DNA of 64,000 bases from Deltaproteobacteria bacterium (GTDB taxonomy: Bacteria > Lernaellota > Lernaellaia > JACKCT01): the NCBI GenBank assembly GCA_027493875.1, contig JAOSJX010000001.1:434001-498000 (forward strand). The letters run 5' to 3'. The position numbers and the translations under genes were made by a program. Below, in pieces: positions 33,901 to 43,398 of this stretch (the first letter of the stretch is position 1; each line of letters opens with the position of its first letter). The notes beneath the pieces are model-generated. The model did not search any database. It saw only the letters and a program-made list of their open reading frames with translations, and had not been told where the DNA came from.

Positions 33901-35034
33901 CTAACATCCGCAGACATCGTATTGCTCTCCCTGTTCTTCGCCGTATTGAGAAAACGCCACCGGTGCGTTGGTAGATGTGGTGGCTGTGGGAACCGCTGTG
34001 GTTGTAGTAGAAGAGGGCGGTTTAGTGGAGGACGGCTTCGTACTAGTTGTACTCGTTGTCGTGGACGTCGATGAAGCCGCTGATGTTGTTGTCGTTGTCG
34101 GCGGAGTGGCGGTTGAGGTCGTCGTGGACGACGAAGACGAAGAAGAAGTTGTTGTCGTCGTAGTCGTCGGCGGTGCGGTGGTTGTGCTGGAGGACGACGT
34201 TGTCGTGGTTGAGCTTGTGGTGGTCGTGGTTGGGGCCGTCGTCGAAGTCGTGGTTGTGGTGGTCGTCGGATACGGATTCTGAATATTCGCCAGTTCGCGG
34301 TACGAGTAGTGCGTCAGACTCGGCAGGTAGGCGTCGAAATCGAACTGGTCATAGTTGAACGGACCGCCGTAAGTGAGTCCGGAAACGCTGACCTCGAAAT
34401 TCATATGTTCGTCGGCCATCGGCGCACGGAACGGTGAGGTGACACCGTTCGGGAGAACCGGCAGCGTCATCTGCGTCGAGCCCCCGGGCGCGACGACCTG
34501 CCAGAAAAAACTCTCGATCTCCGGTATTTCGGTCCTCCACGAAGAATCCGCCGCGCACCAGGTTGGCCGCGGGGCTCGCCGCCGCGCTCGGGTCGCTGAA
34601 GGAGAAGGTGCGTTGCGTTTGGGTAAGACCGGTCAGGAAATCGAAGGGCGTGGTGAGGTCGGCGTCGTCGAACCGGTCGGCCAAGCCGTGTTCGACCTGC
34701 GCGGAGACGGCGCCCGACACGCCCGTACCCGACCGGCCGATGGCGATGGCCGCGGCGAGTGGATCGTAGGACGGAATCGCGCCGCCCGGCACGATGGTTT
34801 CCAGCGTCACGGTATCCGGCCCGACGCCGCCTTCGGTATAAACGAATCCGCCCATGAGAAGCTCGCCCAAGCGTTCCAAGCCGTCGATATCGGCCAACGA
34901 GACGACAAAAACATCCGAGTTGCCGGGGAAGTCGTCCAGGTCCGCGCCCATCGTGGGGACGAGGCCGGTGAGCACGGCGTGAAAACACGCCGAGCGTCTA
35001 TCGAATGTCGTATGTTGCGGACGACGGCGCCCAC
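33901..35034 (-). CDS. Thr/Ser-stalk surface protein ending V-C-G-C; N terminus unclear
   Basis: The C-terminal half reads clearly: a beta-rich domain (FNYDQFDFDAYLPSLTHYSY), then about 110 residues of nearly pure Thr/Ser with Ala and Pro, then NAPVAFSQYGEEQGEQYDVCGC at the very end. Frames change near 34510. Upstream, VFVVSLADIDGLERLGELL and GGFVYTEGGVGPDTVTLE are protein-like, but no signal peptide is visible before about 35034 in any frame, so the gene is either truncated, has a damaged 5' end, or starts in the adjacent gene's tail. The Thr stalk suggests O-glycosylated surface exposure. Confidence 0.6.
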
Positions 35035-35051
35035 GCGACGCCGTCGTTAAA

Positions 35052-36008
35052 TCAGCACCCGCAGCACCCGCCGTCGTCATCGTCATTGTCATCATCGTCG
35101 TCGCCGCCGGCGTCGTCATCGTCGCCGTCATCGTCATCGAAACCCGGTCCGGTGTCGTCATCGCCGGATGCGTCGTCGTCCGTGACATCATCGTCGCCGA
35201 TGTCGTCGTCGACATCGTCGTCACCGTCCTGCGTTGTCGTGGTCGTAGACGAGGTCGAGGGAACGGTTGTGGTGGTGGTTCCCGGCGCCGTCGAGGTCGT
35301 GGTGGACGCCGGCGTTGTTGTTGATGTGGTCGAGGTCGGCGTGGTGGTGGTGGACGAGGACGTCGTGGTGGTCGAGGTCGACGTGGACGTGGTTGTCGGG
35401 TTGTTAAAATACAAGGCCCAGGCTTTGAACACGCCGGTGTCGGTGGGCCAGGCGTCGCACCACTTGATCGTCCACGTTCCGTTCGTGTCTTCGCCGATGT
35501 ATTCGTCAAGGCTCATCGCCTGGAAAATATGATCCGTGTCCCAGTCGATGGTGTAAAACGGCGTGCCGAAATTCGCCGGCGACATATCCGGCAGTGTGTT
35601 CGGATCGGTGGCCGAATCCTCGTCAAAGTAACCGTAGAGGTTATTGGAACTGGCTCCGCAGCATCCATCAAGCGCATTGTCCAAGTAGAGAACGGTCTCC
35701 GTGGCGTTTGGGGATTCGAGGAGGAGATAGAGATCGCCGCGCCATGTGTGCGTGATCTGGATGCCGACCTCGACTTCGACGATCGTTTCGGACAGCGACA
35801 CGTCGATCGTGTCGGTCTGAAGCGTCGGGCAATAGTCGTCGACAATCGCTACGTTGGGAAAGGAATAGTAGGCCGCGGAGGCGGCAAAATCGAGCGAAAA
35901 AAATTCGTTGTCGACGACATCGGCCGCGTGCGCCGGCATCGCGCCGGCCGCCAAGAAGGCCATCAATGCAAGGGTGCTCCAACCGCCTTTGGGAAAAGAG
36001 TGGCTCAT
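35052..36008 (-). CDS. Secreted P-domain protein with Thr stalk and Asp-rich tail ending C-C-G-C
   Basis: 318 residues, intact frame. ATG at 36008 is preferred over an upstream one because AGGGGAAA precedes it and a signal peptide follows at once (cleavage after PAHA). Residues 30-190 look like a P/Homo B domain (VSLSETIVEVEVGIQITHTW, the H-T-W-R-G-D-L core, and GTWTIKWCDAW), known from proprotein convertases and secreted bacterial proteases but here without a catalytic domain. Then a Thr-rich linker of about 55 residues and an Asp/Gly-rich tail of about 60 residues that ends GGCCGC. The tail has Asp-repeat character suggesting Ca2+ binding; the terminal Cys-Gly motif is discussed as a finding. 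Confidence 0.8.
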   Translation of the reverse strand: MSHSFPKGGWSTLALMAFLAAGAMPAHAADVVDNEFFSLDFAASAAYYSFPNVAIVDDYCPTLQTDTIDVSLSETIVEVEVGIQITHTWRGDLYLLLESPNATETVLYLDNALDGCCGASSNNLYGYFDEDSATDPNTLPDMSPANFGTPFYTIDWDTDHIFQAMSLDEYIGEDTNGTWTIKWCDAWPTDTGVFKAWALYFNNPTTTSTSTSTTTTSSSTTTTPTSTTSTTTPASTTTSTAPGTTTTTVPSTSSTTTTTQDGDDDVDDDIGDDDVTDDDASGDDDTGPGFDDDDGDDDDAGGDDDDDNDDDDGGCCGC

Positions 36009-36208
36009 CGCATTTCCCCTTTCCGGCGCCGCGCGACGCCCCCGCATTTTTTCCGTATTTTTTTCTTCGACGATTTCTAGAGTACGTTCTCAGCATGAAA
36101 AATACAAGGAAACGCCGCCTTGGACCGTCAAAAACCGGGTTAATTCGGGGAGCGCGACCGAACGCGGGACAATGGCGCCATGAAGGCTTCGACAAGCCGC
36201 CAATGAGC

Positions 36209-38245
36209 TCACGGCGTCCATTCGTCGATGCCGATATCCCACGCGTCGCCATAGGGCCGAACGTCGCCGTCGATGTCGACACCGGCGAGGTCGAAGCCGA
36301 CGTACGCCGGGATGGGGTCGAAGCCGGCGTTTCTGTTGGGGCTCGTGAATTGGATGTGGTAATCACCAACGCCCGGACTAACGAAAAGCGGGTCGCCGCT
36401 GATATTGCCGAACGCCGCGGCGCAGCCGGCCCACGAACAGCTATTTACCTCGGTCAACTCGTCGAGGCACAAATTGTCCGGCGGAGCATAGAGATATACC
36501 AGGCAGTTCTGTTCCGCGCCAAACAGATTGTTATGGACCAACGTCAGATCATTTTCCGGAAAGTCGCCATATATGCCGAAGCTGTCGACGCCGGCGCCGC
36601 CGTCGACGACGTTGTTCACCAGGTACATCGTTGCTCCCTTTGCCCACACACCAATACTTAAATCGCCCTCTCCCACTTCCACAACGTTATTGACCATGGT
36701 CATCGTCAAATATCTGTTTACTACGCCAATGTTCAGTTGTCCCGTTCCAGCAAAAATTATATTGCCGACCATTGTCGTGGGACACTGGCTATAGACGCCG
36801 TACGTTGCGCCCCCTGTCCCCGCCATTCACGGTATTGGCGACCAGTGAAAAAAAAGGTAAGGGGAATTGCTACAATAGAATGCGCTACTCGCGGTTTCGC
36901 CGACTCCGCCGTCGATATCGTTTCCGACCAAATTGGCCTTCCCGCTGCCATTGCCATAGTTCACAAATCCAAAACTCCGGTCCCCCGATCCGCCGTCAAT
37001 GCCATTCTCAATGACGTCCATGGTCCCGCCCGTTTGCTTGACGGCATAGCTCGCGACGGAGCCCGCCCCTCCTTCAATCGTATTGTTCACCAGAAGGGAC
37101 GTTCCTTCTTCATGAAACACACCGTAGCTCGTCGGCCTCGCTCCACCGTTGATTCTGTTGCCGGTCACAATAGAGGAACTTCGGACGAGCACGCCAAAAC
37201 TTTCGGCGACGGAGCCGGCCTCGCCGTTAATGACGAATCCCTGAACAATGACAAAGGAGAAAACCTTTGTTGCAACGGCGAAGGCGCTCGCCGCCGTGAC
37301 GGTCGTCGGATGCCCGTCGATGTCGCGCGTCCAGCCCGCCGACTCATAGCCGCCGAACAGCGAGGCCGCCGTGACGATCGATTCGACGTACTCGCCTTCC
37401 GCGACGAACACCGCCTTTGCTTCCGACTCGGCCAAGTCAACGCCGGCGTTAATCGTGAGCATCGGCAGCGCCATCGTGCCGGGATTCGCGTCGTTCCCGC
37501 TTTTCGCGACAAAGACGCCGTTGTCGTCGGACCGCGTGCCGTCGGGTCCGTCGCAGTTCTGATCGATTCCGTCATCCGGCAGCTCGTCGGCTCCGTCATG
37601 CGTCAACACATCGGCGTCGTTGCAGTCGAGGTTGTTGTCAACCCAACCCGCGGGGCATTCCTCCGTGTCGTCTTGATCTTCAAAGACGTTCGGATCGCCG
37701 TACCCGTCCGAATCGGCGTCACGGAAGCATCGAAGGAAGGGCTCGGTGGTGGTCGTGGTGGTCGTCGTCGTCGGGACGGTGGTCGTGGTTGTTGTCGGCT
37801 CCGTCGACGTGGTGGTCGTCGTCGGGACGGTGGTCGTGGTTGTTGTCGGTTCCGTCGACGTGGTGGTCGTCGTCGGGACGGTGGTCGTGGTTGTTGTCGG
37901 CTCCGTCGACGTGGTGGTCGTGGCGGTCACCGGCGTGGTTGTCGTCGTCGTCGTCGTGTCCGGTTCCGTGGTCGTCGTCGTGGAACCGCCGCCATCACAG
38001 GGGTTCGGGTCGCAGGCCGTGTCCGGCCCTTGCCACGCGGCCGGGCAATCTTCGTACGTTCTCACCGAGCATTGATTTTCTTCGCAGCAAGCTCCGAACT
38101 CGTCCGAATCCGCGTCGTCGTCATTGACTTGGGCGTCGTCGTCGCCCGATGACGATCCGCCGCCGCTTCCGCCGCTACAAGCTACGATGAAGGACGTTGC
38201 GACGAGCAATGTAACAAACACAACCCCATAGCTCTTGAAAGTCAT
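36209..38245 (-). CDS. Beta-helix lipoprotein with MopE-like metal-binding motif and Thr stalk
   Basis: About 678 residues after joining frames near 36845 (A-run). ATG at 38245 begins a signal peptide with lipobox F-I-V-A-C. After a Gly/Ser/Asp-rich segment and cysteine-rich EGACCEENQC stretch comes a Thr-rich stalk of three 17-residue repeats, then a CxxxxGWVxxxxDCND...DQNCDG segment matching the putative metal-binding (MopE) motif, and GVFVAKSGNDANPGT, the DUF1565 start of a right-handed parallel beta-helix. The end DPLFVSPGVGDYHIQF is typical of such helices. It is outer-membrane lipid-anchored and surface-exposed by inference. Confidence 0.8.
37766..37918 (-). repeat. Three 51-bp tandem repeats encoding the Thr-rich stalk
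   Basis: The unit begins CGTCGTCGGGACGG (plus strand) at 37766, 37817 and 37868, an exact period of 51. On the minus strand each encodes 17 residues of the VPTTTT...STEPT type. In-frame, so copy number change would vary stalk length without breaking the gene. Confidence 0.9.
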
Positions 38246-38351
38246 GGCGAGCCCCGGTGGAAACAACCTCATCGAGTTCAAGGAGTCCGATAAGTCGGTT
38301 CATAAGCGTAGCAGACACCACGATTATAAGCAAAACGAACGCAAATTCCAG

Positions 38352-39937
38352 CTAGAAATAGAGCGTCACATCGGTCTGAAAACCGTCGAAGGGCGGGACA
38401 TTGCGGCAGACGCCGCCGGAGCAGACAAGGCCGCCTTTGATGCGTCCGTAGAAGAGGCGCAGGTCGAGGGTGGGTTTGGCCTGAAAGCGCGCCTCGGCGG
38501 ACCAGAAGTCGGGATCGTCGCCGGTTTGCGCGAAGGCCTGGCCCGTGCCGGCGGCGAGCGGTTCGTCGGAATGCTCGTAGCGGCCGGTCAGCGAGGCGAC
38601 ACCGGCGTAGGTCCACGTCGGCGCGATCGAATAACTGCCGTAGTCCGTCCCGTCGAAAACGCGCCAGCCGTCGAAATCCTTGGCGCGGGTTTCCAGGGCG
38701 ATTTCCTGGCGCTCGAAGACGGGCACGCCCGCATCGAACTCGCCGTGCACCCAGCGGCCTTCCGGCTCTTCGCGATAGCCGCCGCTGCCGATAACGTAGG
38801 CGCCGTTGCCCCAGATTTTTTCCGCGCCGCCGTAGGTGTGCTCAACCCATTCGTCGAGATCTTTTCCTTCGTAATGCCGGGCGAGATCGTCGGGGACCAC
38901 CTCGTGTTTCCGCGCGTGGTAGTAGTTCACGAACACGGACACGTCGATTCCGGGAATCGAGTATTCGCCATAAGCGCGTCCGCCGAGGATATCCTCCCGG
39001 TCGGGCAGATGCCCGAAGGTTTGTTTTTCGAACTCGAGGATCGGCGCTTCGGCAAACGGAAAGGTGAAGCGATAATAATCCTGCCCCTCGGCGATGAACG
39101 AGAAATCGCCGAAGGCTAAATTGAGCCGCCCGTAGGCGGCGCGTCCTTCCGCCTCGCGGTCGTCGATGACGCGCTTGCGGTCGTCGAGATCGTACCAGGC
39201 GTACTCGCCTTCGACCGATCCGAATCCTCCGAGGTTGAGCCACCGCCCGCCGACGCCGGCGAGCGTATAGCGATCGTCGCGTTCGAGCCCGGCCAGGCCC
39301 GTCGTTTCCTCGAAACGCAACGTCCCGGTGAGCGCGCGGCCGTCCACGAATCCCCAGCCGGGCACGCCCAATGAAATCTGACCGCCCATGACGTTGTCCT
39401 GATCCTCGGGGCGCGGCTCGTCCTCGGACGCGCGATCGGGTTTGAAGGACAGATTGTCGCCCTCGTTAAACAAACCGCCGAGGGCCGTGAGCTGCACGTA
39501 ACCTTCCGGGTCCTGCCATTGCCACAACCCGCCGCGCACGGTGTGGTCCTCGCCGAACTCGTCGCGCTTGACGACCGAGAGCAGCAGGCCGTTTCCGAGC
39601 ACGCTGTAAAATCGCCTCCCCTGACGAGCACGGTTTCGGCTTCGTATTGGGCGTAGAATTTTTCGAGCCAATATTTGACGCGGTATTGCTCGCTTTCGAA
39701 GTACGCTTCGGTATCGTAGCGAATGCCGGCGGTGAAGCCGTTCTTCGCGACCATGAGATTGAAGCGGTTGACGAGCGCCCAGAAACGGAGATCGGGGTCG
39801 GGGTCCGTTTCGTCGCGTAGGATTTTGAGCGTTTCCGTGATGGAAACGGAGTCGGAGACCGGCGTGGACAACTCGAACGCGCCGGCGGGCAACGCGAGAA
39901 GAATGACGGCGAACACCGCGGCGGTGCTAGCCCTCAT
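38352..39937 (-). CDS. Outer-membrane beta-barrel (porin-like) protein
   Basis: About 528 residues after joining frames near 39615. ATG at 39937 overlaps the tlpA stop by 11 bases; signal peptide cleaved after PAGA. The mature protein alternates hydrophobic and polar residues in many short strands rich in Tyr, Trp and Gly (GLWQWQDPEGYVQLTALGG, GRWLNLGGFGSVEGEYAWY) and ends DVTLYF, with the C-terminal Phe typical of BAM substrates. It resembles DUF6029-type barrels. Cargo unknown. Coupled to a periplasmic thioredoxin. Confidence 0.7.
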
Positions 39938-40445
39938 CCAAAGCTTTCGCGATCTCGTCCTCAAGCGCTTTCTCGTCGCCGGCGTTGTACCCTTGATGCG
40001 TGTAAACGATCGCCCCGGACTTGTCCACGAGGATGTTGAACGGGAAGAATCCCCGTGGATTCAACAGGCTTTGAACCTTCGAATTCGTGTCGTAGAGCAC
40101 CGGATAGGTGACGGCCTTGCGGGCGACGATTTGCTTGGCTTTGGCCAGCCCGGAGCTCGTGTCGCCGTTGATCGAAAGAATCTCGAGATCCTTGCCGTCG
40201 TGGCGCTTGTAAAGCGCCTGCAAGGCCACCATCTCGACGAGGCAGGGTTTGCACCAACTCGCCCAGAAAGAGATCAGGACGACCTTTTTGCCGGCGTACT
40301 GCTCGATGCCGAACTTCTTGCCGTCCGCGTCCTTGAGCCAGAATCCGGGGATGTTGTCGCCGACCTTGACGGCACCGGCGGAGGCCGCCAAGGCGAGAAC
40401 CGTCAGCATGGCCACGGCGCCAATCGCATAGAATTTTCGACGCAT
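39927..40445 (-). CDS. TlpA-like periplasmic thioredoxin-fold protein
   Basis: 172 residues from ATG at 40445 (ribosome site AGAAGGTG). Signal peptide cleaved after SAGA. AhpC/TSA-Redoxin domain with SFWASWCKPC (active WCxxC) and FPFNILVDKSGAIVYTHQGY, which has the cis-Pro region. Such proteins reduce periplasmic disulfides in cytochrome c maturation or hold reductase roles. Overlaps the downstream porin gene. Confidence 0.85.
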   Translation of the reverse strand: MRRKFYAIGAVAMLTVLALAASAGAVKVGDNIPGFWLKDADGKKFGIEQYAGKKVVLISFWASWCKPCLVEMVALQALYKRHDGKDLEILSINGDTSSGLAKAKQIVARKAVTYPVLYDTNSKVQSLLNPRGFFPFNILVDKSGAIVYTHQGYNAGDEKALEDEIAKALDEG

Positions 40446-40542
40446 CACCTTCTATCCGTCCCGTTTCCGCCGGGTTTCGTGCCCCGATCCGGCGCGCACG
40501 GTAGCGGAAATCGAGAAGACCGGTCAACGGGCCTCGTTTGCT

Positions 40543-40711
40543 TTACGCGAAAAGCCTTTGCGGCACGCGGTCAGACGGCGTTTTTTTCGCGAGGCGGTCC
40601 GCGGCGGCCTCGGCGTCGAAAACGGCTTCGAACCGCTCGACGGCGCGGCGGGCGAGGCCGCGGCGATCGTTGCCGGCGCCATCCGCGATCCGGCGGCGGC
40701 GATGGGTTCAC
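40543..40711 (-). pseudogene. Remnant of an SGNH-hydrolase paralogue (internal deletion)
   Basis: The 5' region (GAGGGAGGGCGCG then GTG at 40711) nearly matches the start of the intact SGNH gene at 41853 (GAGGGAGGGCGCG then ATG), including about 15 bases past the start. After about 20 bases the sequence jumps to a tail whose frame reads RRAVERFEAVFDAEAAADRL and ends at TAA 40543, which aligns without gaps with the intact gene's NKEFEKVFDAAEAAERI region. The whole catalytic middle is missing. One frame change is also needed. Tandem duplication followed by deletion is the simplest account. Confidence 0.55.
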
Positions 40712-40812
40712 CGCGCCCTCCCTCATCGGAAAACAAGTTCAATGGATCGGACGCGGAAAGGATACCACAAGAGAACGGGACCGCCACCGCCGTCGTGAGC
40801 GCGGGGCAAGAG

Positions 40813-41853
40813 TCAGTGGGCGGAGGCGTGATTCGTCGGACCGTTGAAATCGCGCGGCCGGCAGGCGGAAATCCGGCTCTTCGCGCCGATGCGTTCGGCG
40901 GCTTCGGCGGCATCGAAAACCTTTTCGAATTCCTTGTTGACGCGCTTGCCGAGATCGCGGTAGCCGCGCCCGTTGAGGTGGAATTGGTTTTCGCTGAACA
41001 TGTGCCGGCGTTGATAATAGTAACGCGGCTTCTCGACTTCGAGGATAGGTACGCCCGCGTCCCGCGCGGCTTCCCGCAACCGGTCGTTGAGATCGCCCAG
41101 CCAATCGTGGGGATAGGTCACGAAGATGGGCCGGACGCCGCGCTCGCGGAACATGTCGGCGATTTTCTTGAGGTCCTCGCGCATCCAACGGGAAAGGAGC
41201 GGGTCGTCGTAGTGGTCGAAGAAGGCGTTCCATCCGTGCTGCGTGAGCGCGGTCTGAAACGCATTGTGCGGCGAGTTGCTGACGTCCGCAAACACCTGCT
41301 CCATATTCCCTTCACCAGCTTCATCATTTTTCCGACGCGGAGTTTTGACGACCAGTAATCGAGCCGGCCTTTTTGTTCGCGCGCCTCGGGCCAACCCCAG
41401 AATGCGGCGTTATGGAGGTTCCACCGGTTGTTGACGCCGTACATGACGAGGGCGTAGTCCACGATGCCGCGCCGCCGTTGTTTCAAAAAGGCGGTGATCA
41501 GATCCATGCCCTCGGCCGTGTTGGTGCTGGGTTGGCCGATATTGTAGACGCGCACGGGTATGGCAGGGTGTTTTCTTCCGAAAAATTGACCGAACCGCGT
41601 GGGATAGTCGTCGCCCGGCCCGGCGCCCCATCCGTAGGTGAGCGAATCGCCGGTGCCGACGAAAACGAGGCTGTCGCAGTCGTTGCCTTCGCCGGAAACG
41701 ATCTGGCGCTCGCGGTTTCTGTGGACCCAAAGATTGAGGGCGGCTTCGACCGCCACGAAGAGAAGGGATGTAGCAAAGGACGAAATAGAACACACGGCGG
41801 CGCCAAGACAGCCGCGTCCCTCGCGAACTTTTTGAAGGCGGCGATGATACCAT
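40813..41853 (-). CDS. SGNH/GDSL hydrolase family membrane-anchored protein
   Basis: About 347 residues after joining frames near 41760 and 41305. ATG at 41853 has ribosome site GAGGGAGGG. A basic N terminus and one membrane helix precede the SGNH fold: V-G-T-G-D-S-L-T-Y-G-W-G (block I Ser), NIGQPSTNT, M-Y-G-V-N-N-R-W in block III, and NQFHLNGRG with the catalytic His. The Asp of the usual DxxH is Asn here, so activity needs testing. Likely a lipid/sugar ester hydrolase or acyltransferase. It is followed by a decayed copy of itself at 40543-40711. Confidence 0.75.
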
Positions 41854-41967
41854 CGCGCCCTCCCTCATTAGAAATCAATTCAATATTTCACAAATCTCAC
41901 ACGAGCCGATTTATGATAACACAATTCGCGCAAGCTGTTCACATTTATTTTGCGCCGCGCGATTTTT

Positions 41968-42894
41968 TTATCGCAACATGCGCAACGCGCCGGGACGGAT
42001 GGTGAACGTCGCCGGCAGTTTCCCGGGCGCTTCGCCGTCCACGTCGAGAAACACATCCTCGTCGGCGTCCGCTCGGATTTCACGCCCGCGAAACGACTCG
42101 ACCTCGGGATGGCGGACGTGCGTGCCCTTGTAGATGGCCGACATTTTACGGATCACGGTCGCGATCGACATGTCTCCCATGATGACGATATCGAAGAGCC
42201 CGTCGTCCATCACGGCGTCCGGCGCGATCATCATACCGCCGCCGAAGAAACGGCCGTTGGCGACGGCGACGGTGAAAACGCGGCGCGATCCGATGTCCCG
42301 GCCGTCGATCGTGAGGCGGACATTGCGATTTTGATAGCCCAGGATAGCGACCAACGACGACCACGCGTAGCTGAGCTTACCCGGCAGGAGTTTCGTGGCG
42401 CGGTTGATGTGCTCGTCGACCACGCCGCTGACGCCGAAGCCGGCGATGTTCAGGAAGAAGCGCTCGTCGTCCCGGCCGTCGCGGCGCAGGAAACGCAGGT
42501 GGCCGATGTCCACAGCGCGAATTTCGCGGTCCGGCAGCGAGGCGATCGCCGCTTCGGGCGTCTTCGGAAGCCCGAGCGTCTTGCGCAGGTCGCCGCCGGT
42601 TCCGCAGGGTATCGACGCGAAGACGGCTTCGGCGTTGATTGCGGCGCCGCCGTCGAAGAATCCGTTGACGATTTCGTTGTTGGTGCCGTCGCCGCCGACG
42701 GAAACGATGAGATCGCATCCGGCGCGCAGCGCGTCGCGCGTGATTTTTGTGGCGTCGCCGGGGGCGGCGGTCATGCGCGCCTCATGACCGGGTAAATGCG
42801 TTTCGAACAGACGGCGCAATGAACGCCATGCCCGGCCCGTCGCGCCGCCCGCGGAGTTCGGATTGACGACCACCATCGGCTTTTGAAAACGCAT
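41968..42894 (-). CDS. Diacylglycerol kinase catalytic family protein
   Basis: 308 residues, intact. ATG at 42894 begins MRFQKPMVVVNPNSAGG, the first conserved strand; the nucleotide-binding G-G-D-G-T-N-N-E follows at residues 69-76, then IPCGTGGD. YegS/DagK-like enzymes phosphorylate lipids such as diacylglycerol or long-chain bases with ATP. It is a single gene, and its start lies next to a repeat-laden spacer. Confidence 0.9.
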   Translation of the reverse strand: MRFQKPMVVVNPNSAGGATGRAWRSLRRLFETHLPGHEARMTAAPGDATKITRDALRAGCDLIVSVGGDGTNNEIVNGFFDGGAAINAEAVFASIPCGTGGDLRKTLGLPKTPEAAIASLPDREIRAVDIGHLRFLRRDGRDDERFFLNIAGFGVSGVVDEHINRATKLLPGKLSYAWSSLVAILGYQNRNVRLTIDGRDIGSRRVFTVAVANGRFFGGGMMIAPDAVMDDGLFDIVIMGDMSIATVIRKMSAIYKGTHVRHPEVESFRGREIRADADEDVFLDVDGEAPGKLPATFTIRPGALRMLR

Positions 42895-43398
42895 GCGGCT
42901 CAGCGATAACACGCGCGAACGAGCCCAAGCAAGGCGGTTGTTCGGTTATTCGGTTATCCGGTTGGCCGGTTGGTCGATTGGAGCCCGTAAACTGGAGAAG
43001 CGGAAAATCGGAAAACTCGGCGGACGTCCGAGCCGATGTCGAAAAACTGAAAATTCGTCGGAAATCCACGGCGAAAACGCGGCCGTTTCGAGCGCCGGCA
43101 TTTCCGCGAGGCCGCAAAAACGAGCAATCACAGTGCGATGAGGCAATCGGTCCGGCGTGGCACGGGAATTGTATTTCGTGACGGGCACGACGAGGCAAAC
43201 GGCTCTCTCGGAGGGATGAAGCTCGGATCGCGTTTACGCGCTGTTTGGTGGCCGTTTCCTTTTTTGCCGTGCGTCGGGTGACGCGCGTTCTCGATAGACG
43301 GCTCCGCGGTTTCGGCCGCGGAGCCGGTTTTTATTCGGCCCGCCTTTGATTGATCCCGCATCGCTTCCACGTTACAAAAAGCCTGTTGGTTTTTTTCC
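42895..43398. other. 504-base spacer upstream of the aminotransferase
   Basis: It contains low-complexity CGGTTA/CGGTTGG stretches (42930-42980) and an orphan plus-strand terminator at 43299-43333. No tRNA, riboswitch or gene could be recognised. Confidence 0.5.
43299..43333 (+). terminator. Orphan intrinsic terminator upstream of the aminotransferase gene
   Basis: Stem CGGCTCCGCGG (43299-43309) with CCGCGGAGCCG (43316-43326), followed by GTTTTTATT. The nearest plus-strand gene upstream ends far away and the next one starts 65 bases on, so it ends an unknown transcript or acts as a leader attenuator. Confidence 0.75.

Noticed and set aside
34349..35509. A frame through the Asp/Thr-rich regions giving a Thr/Arg/Pro-rich product
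   Set aside because: GAC/ACC repeats are open in several frames; the frame with signal peptide and P domain (35052-36008) is the real one.
37740..37920. CRISPR-like array of 51-bp units
   Set aside because: The units are contiguous and in-frame coding repeats, with no spacers.
43100..43300. Possible tRNA or known riboswitch before the aminotransferase
   Set aside because: No T-loop GTTCRA motif, cloverleaf or recognised riboswitch core could be found by eye.
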